Part shown: positions 13,898-18,518 of the stretch, piece by piece | Position numbering within the stretch: the stretch's first letter is position 1 | Layout: each line of letters starts with the position of its first letter | Assembly (NCBI GenBank): GCA_964468725.1 | Contig: CAYXVU010000116.1 | Span: 1-18,518 of the forward strand | Length of the DNA stretch: 18,518 bases | From: CAYXVU01 sp964468725 | Lineage (GTDB): Bacteria; Acidobacteriota; Blastocatellia; UBA7656 | Reading direction: 5' to 3' | Translations under genes and position numbers: made by a program | Notes under the pieces: model-generated | Databases searched by the model: none | What the model was told of the DNA's origin: nothing | What the model saw: the letters and a program-made list of their open reading frames with translations, nothing else

Positions 13898-14548
13898 TTA
13901 TGCTCTGCGCGGCCCGCGACGCACTTGCAATTCGTCGCCCCGGTAAATCCAGACTTTGACGCCGATGACGCCGAAGGTAGTGTTGGCTTCCGCAAACCCG
14001 TAATCAATATCCGCGCGCAAGGTGTGCAGCGGCAATCGCCCCTGCAAATACCATTCGGAACGGGCAATCTCCGCGCCGTTGAGCCGCCCGGAGACTCGCA
14101 CCTTGATGCCTTGTGCGCCGAAGCGTTGCGCGTTTTCGACCGCGCGTCGCATGGCGCGGCGAAAGGCGATACGCTTCTCCAGTTGTTGAGCGATCTGCTC
14201 GGCCTGCAACTGAGCGTTGAGTTCCGGTTTATGAATCTCCTGAATGTTGACATAAACTTCGCGCCCGGTTCGCTCTTTGATCTCCTGCTTGAGTTTGTCA
14301 ATCTCCGCGCCCTTGCGCCCAATGATGATGCCGGGGCGCGAGGTGTGGATGATGATCTTGAGCTTGTTGGCGGCGCGTTCGATGTCAATGTGCGAAACGC
14401 CGGAACTGGCAAACCGCTTCTTCAGTTCTTTTTTGAGTTTCAGGTCTTCGTGCAACAGATCGGCATACTCTTTTTCGGCGATCCAGTTGGAATGCCACGA
14501 GCGATTGACGCCGATTCTAAACCCGTACGGATGAACTTTCTGACCCAC
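13898..14548 (-). CDS. rpsC: 30S ribosomal protein uS3, GTG start
   Basis: Forms part of the mRNA entry channel and has helicase-like activity there. It has 216 residues when started at GTG 14548, giving MGQKVHPYGFRIGVNRSWHS, the family N-terminus. GGTGGAGGAATC just upstream is a strong ribosome binding site. An in-frame TTG at 14572 would add 8 residues that include this binding site, so it is unlikely. The KH domain has GRKG at 77-80 (PGIIIGRKGAEIDKL). The C-terminal domain shows GRLNGAEIARSEWY and LRADIDYGFAEANTTFGVIG. Confidence 0.97.
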   Translation of the reverse strand: MGQKVHPYGFRIGVNRSWHSNWIAEKEYADLLHEDLKLKKELKKRFASSGVSHIDIERAANKLKIIIHTSRPGIIIGRKGAEIDKLKQEIKERTGREVYVNIQEIHKPELNAQLQAEQIAQQLEKRIAFRRAMRRAVENAQRFGAQGIKVRVSGRLNGAEIARSEWYLQGRLPLHTLRADIDYGFAEANTTFGVIGVKVWIYRGDELQVRRGPRRA

Positions 14549-14577
14549 GATTCCTCCACCTTCGGAAGGCAAGTTGC

Positions 14578-14610
14578 CAGCAGTCGGCGGCCACGGCAGG
14601 CCGTCTGCTG
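14578..14610 (-). repeat. Hairpin in the rplV-rpsC spacer
   Basis: CAGCAG/CTGCTG (6 bp) and CGGCC/GGCCG (5 bp) stack around an internal loop, with a 6-base apical loop. It ends about 30 bp before the rpsC GTG start. No U-run follows. Confidence 0.5.
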
Positions 14611-14622
14611 CCAGCCGATTGC

Positions 14623-14985
14623 CTACTCGTCTTGCTTCGTTGATACCTCAATCGTTATGTGGCTGCGCCACCGACGTTCCCGGTAGGCGCGCCCCATCGG
14701 AGCAGGCCGCACCCGGCGGTTGTATTTGGTGCGCCCCAAATCCACCATCGCGCGCGACACCAACAGAGTGTCCACGTCAACGGCGATGTTGAGTTGCTCG
14801 GCCTTCTGTTCAGCATTGGCGATGGCCGATTTCAAGACCAATTCGATGGGCTTGGCCGCGCGCTTGTTGGTCGTCTTCAAAATGCCGAGCGCTTTGTTGA
14901 CATTTTGCCCGCGAATCAAATCAATCACGAGTCGCGCTTTTTGCGGCGATCCCGGTACGTTTTTGGCGATTGCTCGTGCTTTCAT
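14623..14985 (-). CDS. rplV: 50S ribosomal protein uL22
   Basis: Lines the exit tunnel through an extended beta hairpin. It has 120 residues, starting MKARAIAKNVPGSPQKARLV. VLKSAIANAEQKAEQLNI and RAMVDLGRTKYNRRVRPAPM (tunnel hairpin region) are signatures, ending RRWRSHITIEVSTKQDE. It starts 3 bp after rpsS stops, with GGGAAG inside the rpsS end. Confidence 0.98.
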   Translation of the reverse strand: MKARAIAKNVPGSPQKARLVIDLIRGQNVNKALGILKTTNKRAAKPIELVLKSAIANAEQKAEQLNIAVDVDTLLVSRAMVDLGRTKYNRRVRPAPMGRAYRERRWRSHITIEVSTKQDE

Positions 14986-14988
14986 CGC

Positions 14989-15279
14989 TTACTTCCCGCC
15001 CTTCTTGACCGTCTTATCGCTCTTCTCCGGGTGTCCTTTGAACTGCCGCGTAGGCGAAAACTCACCCAGTTTGTGACCGACCATGTTCTCCTGAACGTAG
15101 ACCGGGATGAACTTCTTGCCGTTATGCACAGCAATCGTATGCCCGACCATTTCCGGGATGATCGTCGAGCGACGCGACCATGTTTTGTGGACTTTCTTCT
15201 CGTTCGCCTGATTCATTCTGGTGATGACCTTCAATAAATGGTCATCCAGAAACGGCCCTTTTCGAATTGATCTTGCCAT
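14989..15279 (-). CDS. rpsS: 30S ribosomal protein uS19
   Basis: Head protein forming a dimer with uS13 near tRNA. It has 96 residues from ATG 15279 (MARSIRKGPFLDDHLLKVIT), with GGAG 4 nt upstream. The longer frame from 15318 adds 13 untypical residues and is rejected. STIIPEMVGHTIAVHNGKKF and MVGHKLGEFSPTRQFKGH are diagnostic. Confidence 0.98.
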   Translation of the reverse strand: MARSIRKGPFLDDHLLKVITRMNQANEKKVHKTWSRRSTIIPEMVGHTIAVHNGKKFIPVYVQENMVGHKLGEFSPTRQFKGHPEKSDKTVKKGGK

Positions 15280-15339
15280 AACGCTCCGCCGTACTGAGGA
15301 CGGAAGGCTGCGCGCCAAACTTGTTGGCTTAATCGCTCG

Positions 15340-15365
15340 CCCTCATCGCTCAGCCCTTATTTCTT
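15340..15365. repeat. Word shared with the rpsM-rpsK spacer, spanning the rplB stop
   Basis: These 26 bases match positions 4687-4712 at 25 of 26 positions. The match covers the final codons and stop of each gene (AAGAAATAA) plus CTGAGCGATGAGGG after it. The two host genes (rplB and rpsM) are unrelated, so the similarity reflects spacer sequence and Lys-rich ends. Confidence 0.6.
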
Positions 15366-16181
15366 TGCCCTCCGCACGATGAACTTATCCGTGCGTTTGT
15401 TATTCCGAGTCTTGTAGCCTCTGGTCGGCTGCCCCCATGGACTGACCGGGTTGCGCCCGCCCGACGTCTTGCCTTCGCCGCCGCCGTGCGGGTGATCGAC
15501 CGGATTCATCGCCACGCCGCGCACCTTCGGACGCCGACCGAGCCAGCGTTTGCGTCCGGCTTTGCCAAGCGACACGTTGCTGTGCTCGATGTTGCCGACC
15601 TGTCCGATGGTCGCATAGCACTCGATGTTGACTTTGCGAATCTCGCCCGACGGCAAACGCAATTGCGCCAGCCCGCCTTCCTTCGCCACCAACTGCGCCG
15701 CCGTCCCCGCTGCGCGCACCATCTGCGCGCCCTTTCCGGGTCTGAGTTCAACGTTGTGAATTGTCGTGCCGAGGGGAATGAATCGAAGGGGAAGGGCGTT
15801 GCCGGAGATGATGTCAGCTTCGGGGCCGGATAAAATAACCTGTCCGACTTTCAGGCCGATGGGCGACAAAATATAACGCTTCTCGCCGTCCGCATAATGC
15901 AGCAAGGCAATGTTGGCCGAGCGATTCGGGTCATATTCAATGGTTGCGACGGTTGCCGGAATGCCGACCTTATCGCGCTTGAAATCAATAACCCGATACT
16001 GCCGCTTCGCGCCGCCGCCGCGCCGCCGCATGGTAATCCGCCCCTCACTATTGCGCCCCGAGATGCGCTTCTTGGCTTTGAGCAACGGCTTGTGCGGCTT
16101 GTCGGTGGTAATCTCTTCACGCACCAGATAGGTCTGATACCGCCGCGCCGGTGATGTTGGTGTCAGCTTCTTGATTGCCAT
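15357..16181 (-). CDS. rplB: 50S ribosomal protein uL2
   Basis: One of the proteins required for peptidyl-transferase assembly and subunit association. It has 274 residues from ATG 16181 (MAIKKLTPTSPARRYQTYLV); a GTG codon directly precedes it, but GAGG five bases before the ATG favours the ATG. The core shows GRNSEGRITMRRRGGGAKRQ, and the peptidyl-transferase loop MNPVDHPHGGGEGKTSGGRN has its conserved histidine near residue 230. It follows rplW by 96 bp of spacer with interleaved inverted repeats. Confidence 0.98.
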   Translation of the reverse strand: MAIKKLTPTSPARRYQTYLVREEITTDKPHKPLLKAKKRISGRNSEGRITMRRRGGGAKRQYRVIDFKRDKVGIPATVATIEYDPNRSANIALLHYADGEKRYILSPIGLKVGQVILSGPEADIISGNALPLRFIPLGTTIHNVELRPGKGAQMVRAAGTAAQLVAKEGGLAQLRLPSGEIRKVNIECYATIGQVGNIEHSNVSLGKAGRKRWLGRRPKVRGVAMNPVDHPHGGGEGKTSGGRNPVSPWGQPTRGYKTRNNKRTDKFIVRRAKK

Positions 16182-16190
16182 CACATCCTC

Positions 16191-16275
16191 ATTTCGGATC
16201 TTCGGTCTGGTCTCTCAGAATTCTTCCTAACGCTTCGCGCTTCTGTCCGAGCCAAATCGAAGATCGAAATTCTGA
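16191..16275 (-). repeat. rplW-rplB spacer with two interleaved inverted repeats
   Basis: In transcript order: A = TCAGAATT (16275-16268), B = ATTTCGATCTTCG (16270-16258), A' = AATTCTGA (16222-16215), B' = CGAAGATCCGAAAT (16204-16191). A pairs perfectly with A' (8 bp). B pairs with B' (13 bp, one bulge). A and B overlap by three bases, so the pairings compete or form a pseudoknot. B' directly abuts the GAGG of rplB. The structure is inferred; the complementarity is visible. Confidence 0.6.
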
Positions 16276-16277
16276 AA

Positions 16278-16607
16278 TTAAATCACGTCCTCATACATGA
16301 TGTTCTTTTCGCCGCTCTTGAGCGTTACGTAGGCTTTACGCCAATCAGCGCGTTTGCCGGTTTCGCGCCGCCAGAACATGCGTTTGACCTTGCCCTTGTA
16401 ATTGACCACGCGCACGCTATCCACCTTGACGCCGAAGATCTTCTCAACCGCTTTTTTAATCTCCGGTTTGGTGGCCTCTTTGTTGACCTTCAAGGTCAAC
16501 ACCTGGCGGTTATTGCCATCGCGGCCAAACGATTCCGTTTCGTCTTTCATCGTCAGAGCCTTCTCCGTGATGATCGGCCCTTTGATAATGTCCCAAATCG
16601 TCTTCAT
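16278..16607 (-). CDS. rplW: 50S ribosomal protein uL23
   Basis: Sits at the tunnel exit and binds trigger factor and SRP. It has 109 residues. The start MKTIWDIIKGPIITEKALTM and the segment NKEATKPEIKKAVEKIFGVK are diagnostic, followed by VNYKGKVKRMFWRRETGKRA. It starts 40 bp after rplD; that gap contains a small CCTGC/GCAGG hairpin (16626-16638). Confidence 0.98.
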   Translation of the reverse strand: MKTIWDIIKGPIITEKALTMKDETESFGRDGNNRQVLTLKVNKEATKPEIKKAVEKIFGVKVDSVRVVNYKGKVKRMFWRRETGKRADWRKAYVTLKSGEKNIMYEDVI

Positions 16608-16647
16608 CGCCTCTCTCCTCTTCGCCCTGCGCCGCAGGCCGATTGCC

Positions 16648-17274
16648 CTATCCGTTCAATCGCTGATCCAATTCCAAAACGGCTTCGCGGGTCATCGCCA
16701 ATCGCTCATGCGTCAGCAGGTTGTAGACGTTGACATCGCTCGGCGACACGCAGGTAACGCCCGGCAGATTGCGCGACGATAGCATCAGATTTTGATTCCC
16801 CGTCGCAGCAACGATCAAGGTCTTGGCATCAAGCCCCAACGTATCAAGCGTCTGGGCGAAGGCTTTCGTCTTGGGCGAATCGAGATCGAAGTTATCCACA
16901 ACCAGCAAGCCGCCTTCGCGTAAGCGTTCGGAGAGCACCGAACGAATCGCGCCGCGCCGCATCTTCTTGGGAATCGCATACGACCAATCGCGCGGCTGCG
17001 GCCCGTGAACGTTGCCGCCGCCTTTCCACAACGGGCTTCGCAAACTGGCGATGCGCGCGCGCCCCGTGCCCTTCTGCTTCCACAACTTCTTGCCCGAACC
17101 GCTCACGTCACCGCGCGTCTTGGTCGCCGAGGTTCCGGCGCGCTGATTCGACAGGTAACATTTTACGGCGGAGTAAATGAGCGCTTTATTGAGCGGCGCG
17201 TCGAAGACGTTGTCCGACAACTCCACCTCGCCCACTTCTTCGTTCTGCAAATTTTTAACCTTCACAACCGGCAT
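16648..17274 (-). CDS. rplD: 50S ribosomal protein uL4
   Basis: Large-subunit protein with a tunnel loop; in Escherichia coli it autoregulates the S10 operon. It has 208 residues from ATG 17274 (MPVVKVKNLQNEEVGEVELS), with GGAG 8 nt upstream. A frame from 17349 would add 25 residues encoded by spacer repeats and is rejected. The tunnel loop region is KTRGDVSGSGKKLWKQKGTG followed by RARIASLRSPLWKGGG. The C-terminal globular part has DVNVYNLLTHERLAMTREAV. Confidence 0.97.
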   Translation of the reverse strand: MPVVKVKNLQNEEVGEVELSDNVFDAPLNKALIYSAVKCYLSNQRAGTSATKTRGDVSGSGKKLWKQKGTGRARIASLRSPLWKGGGNVHGPQPRDWSYAIPKKMRRGAIRSVLSERLREGGLLVVDNFDLDSPKTKAFAQTLDTLGLDAKTLIVAATGNQNLMLSSRNLPGVTCVSPSDVNVYNLLTHERLAMTREAVLELDQRLNG

Positions 17275-17322
17275 CGCTTTTGCTCCATCAGAAGCCCGCT
17301 GTCCGTCGCCGTCGTCGCCGCG

Positions 17323-17350
17323 CGACAACCGACAACCGACAACCGACAAC
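17323..17350. repeat. Four exact tandem copies of a heptamer after rplC
   Basis: CGACAAC on the plus strand (GTTGTCG on the transcript) is repeated four times without interruption. The array begins 2 bases after the rplC stop codon. A diverged relative lies in the rpsC-rplP spacer (about 13875-13897). Confidence 0.9.
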
Positions 17351-17352
17351 CC

Positions 17353-17985
17353 TTATCCTTGTGCTTTCCGAATCAAAATGTACGCTCCGGTCGGGCCGGG
17401 CACCGCGCCGCGAATCATCAAGAGATTGTTCTCCGTATCTACGGCGACGACTTCGAGATTCTTAACTGTGTGTCGGGTCGTGCCCATATGTCCTGCCATG
17501 CGCGTGCCTTTGATGACTCGCGACGGATAGGCCGAAGCGCCAATCGAACCGGGCGCCCGATGAAACATCGAACCGTGCGTTGCCCGTCCACCGCCGAACC
17601 CATGCCGTTTGATGAAACCGGCAAACCCGCGACCTTTCGACTTGCCCACAACATCCACAATGTCATTTTCGCGGAACATATCCACCAGCACTTTGTCACC
17701 GACGTTGGTGGCATCTTCGCCCGAATCGAGCCGTACTTCACGCAAGATGCGCGTTGGCGGCACGCCCGCTTTTTTGAAATGCCCTTCGGTCGGTTTGTTA
17801 GTGCGGCGGGGCGGCTTATCTTCCACAAACCCCAGTTGCACGGCGTTGTAGCCATCCGTCGTCACGGTCTTCTTCTGCACCACCACACAAGGCCCTGCCT
17901 TGATGACCGTCACCGGGGTAACGGCTCCCTCAGAATCAAAGATCTGAGTCATGCCCATCTTCTTACCGATTATTCCGTTGACCAT
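17353..17985 (-). CDS. rplC: 50S ribosomal protein uL3
   Basis: Early-assembly large-subunit protein reaching the peptidyl-transferase centre. It has 210 residues from ATG 17985 (MVNGIIGKKMGMTQIFDSEG), with GAGAG 5 nt upstream. The frame from 18006 adds seven untypical residues and is rejected. GFAGFIKRHGFGGGRATHGS and RAPGSIGASAYPSRVIKGTR are the signatures of the central extension. Confidence 0.98.
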   Translation of the reverse strand: MVNGIIGKKMGMTQIFDSEGAVTPVTVIKAGPCVVVQKKTVTTDGYNAVQLGFVEDKPPRRTNKPTEGHFKKAGVPPTRILREVRLDSGEDATNVGDKVLVDMFRENDIVDVVGKSKGRGFAGFIKRHGFGGGRATHGSMFHRAPGSIGASAYPSRVIKGTRMAGHMGTTRHTVKNLEVVAVDTENNLLMIRGAVPGPTGAYILIRKAQG

Positions 17986-18011
17986 AGCAACTCTCAGTCG
18001 TAGCAAGCAAT

Positions 18012-18062
18012 GAGTGACTGGTGACGCGCGCCGAGCGGCTAGCTACTCGTCACCAGTTACTC
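18012..18062 (-). repeat. 15-bp inverted repeat in the rpsJ-rplC spacer
   Basis: GAGTGACTGGTGACG (18012-18026) and CGTCACCAGTTACTC (18048-18062) are inverted with a single mismatch that is a G-U pair in RNA. The loop is 21 bases and contains GGCTAGC. It fills most of the 83-bp spacer. Words such as GTGACGAGTA are shared with the rpsQ-rplN spacer. No U-run follows. Confidence 0.75.
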
Positions 18063-18068
18063 GTCGCT

Positions 18069-18395
18069 TTATTTATGTTCCTTGCCGAAAGCCTTGATAT
18101 CCACATCCACGCCCGCAGGCAGATCAAGCTTCATGAGCGCGTCCAGCGTCTGCGGCGTCGGGTCGAGAATATCCATCAGTCGCTTATGCGTACGAATCTC
18201 AAACTGCTCGCGCGACTTCTTGTCTACGTGCGGGCTGCGCAGCACCGTGTATTTATTCTTCACGGTCGGCAGCGGAATCGGCCCCGCAATGCGCGCGCCC
18301 GTTCGCTTGGCCGTATCAACGATCTCAGCCGTTGACTGATCAAGCACTCTGTAATCGTAGGCTTTCAGCCGAATTCTGATTCTCTCATTTAACAT
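18069..18395 (-). CDS. rpsJ: 30S ribosomal protein uS10
   Basis: Small-subunit head protein that also acts as NusE in antitermination complexes. It has 108 residues. MLNERIRIRLKAYDYRVLDQ, GPIPLPTVKNKYTVLRSPHV and KKSREQFEIRTHKRLMDILD are diagnostic. It is the first gene of the S10 block and follows tuf by 67 bp, an arrangement that joins the str and S10 operons. The ribosome binding site is AGGTG near the ATG. Confidence 0.98.
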   Translation of the reverse strand: MLNERIRIRLKAYDYRVLDQSTAEIVDTAKRTGARIAGPIPLPTVKNKYTVLRSPHVDKKSREQFEIRTHKRLMDILDPTPQTLDALMKLDLPAGVDVDIKAFGKEHK

Positions 18396-18410
18396 CTTGC
18401 ACCTGTATCA

Positions 18411-18422
18411 GACCTGAAGGTC
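18411..18422. repeat. Small palindrome in the tuf-rpsJ spacer
   Basis: GACCT and AGGTC are inverted around two bases. It lies about 15 bp before rpsJ. The remaining tuf-rpsJ spacer shows no recognisable promoter or terminator. Confidence 0.3.
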
Positions 18423-18462
18423 AGATGCCCGGGTGAACTTGGCAACCGGCATCCGACGACCG

Positions 18463-18518
18463 CTATTCGATAATCTCGGTGATTGTTCCGGCTCCCACCG
18501 TCCTCCCACCTTCCCGTA
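18463..18518 (-). CDS. tuf: Elongation factor Tu, last 17 residues (5' part outside the window)
   Basis: The frame REGGRTVGAGTITEIIE followed by TAG is the conserved C-terminus of EF-Tu, the GTPase that delivers aminoacyl-tRNA to the ribosome. Only domain 3's last strand is present. Its location just upstream of rpsJ matches the str-S10 order, which supports the call despite the short fragment. Confidence 0.93.
   Translation of the reverse strand, partial: REGGRTVGAGTITEIIE

Noticed and set aside
17275..17349. A longer N-terminus for rplD beginning at 17349
   Set aside because: The extra residues are encoded by the tandem heptamer spacer and do not resemble uL4. ATG 17274 has a good Shine-Dalgarno and the family start.
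17323..17350. CRISPR-like repeat array
   Set aside because: Units are 7 bp without spacers, and no cas genes are present; it is a simple tandem repeat.
17005..18003. A 332-codon open frame on the plus strand
   Set aside because: It lies antisense to rplC and rplD, whose minus-strand products are unmistakable. It has no recognisable domain and is a shadow of GC-biased codon usage.
1..18518. tRNA or rRNA genes, insertion sequences, phage or defence genes
   Set aside because: None was recognised. Nearly all sequence is accounted for by ribosomal, secretion and metabolic genes plus short spacers.

Overview
The window is a bacterial housekeeping locus read entirely from the minus strand. It holds a fused S10-spc-alpha ribosomal protein supercluster, preceded by the last codons of tuf (EF-Tu) and followed by accB and a truncated accC (biotin carboxylase). 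The proteins are clearly bacterial: the Zn-binding (C+) forms of uS4, bL36 and uS14, a zinc-lid adenylate kinase, and a Leu-Met-rich biotinylation site. The taxon cannot be proved here. Protein wording and spacer style remind me of Acidobacteriota, perhaps Blastocatellia; that is inference.

Transcript order, from high to low coordinates: tuf (3' end), rpsJ, rplC, rplD, rplW, rplB, rpsS, rplV, rpsC, rplP, rpmC, rpsQ (S10 block); rplN, rplX, rplE, rpsN, rpsH, rplF, rplR, rpsE, rpmD, rplO, secY, adk, map, rpmJ (spc block); rpsM, rpsK, rpsD, rpoA, rplQ (alpha block); accB, accC. infA, usual between map and rpmJ in many bacteria, is missing here. rpmJ (37 codons) lies at 5120-5233. A good sigma70-like promoter with an extended -10 sits just upstream of rpmJ and may drive the alpha block separately. 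Many starts were moved inward from the longest open frame to match family N-termini and visible Shine-Dalgarno sequences. rpsC appears to start at GTG.

No new enzyme or defence system is present. The unusual content lies between the genes. Many spacers of 50-265 bp are built from short degenerate words (heptamer GTTGTCG, AGTGACGAGT-like, CTGAGCGATGAGGG-like, CCTGAAA-like). These are often arranged as long inverted repeats between one stop codon and the next ribosome binding site. Two spacers (rpsM-rpsK and rplW-rplB) have interleaved complementary segments, which could form pseudoknot or switch-like RNA beside the downstream ribosome binding site. A perfect 12-bp palindrome lies between rplO and secY. 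At protein level, uS14 is a 94-residue four-cysteine form with a long basic N-terminus, and bL17 carries an internal insertion and a charged tail.

No stretch longer than 300 bases lacks a gene. The longest spacer, 3950-4214, holds three hairpins and no recognisable gene.
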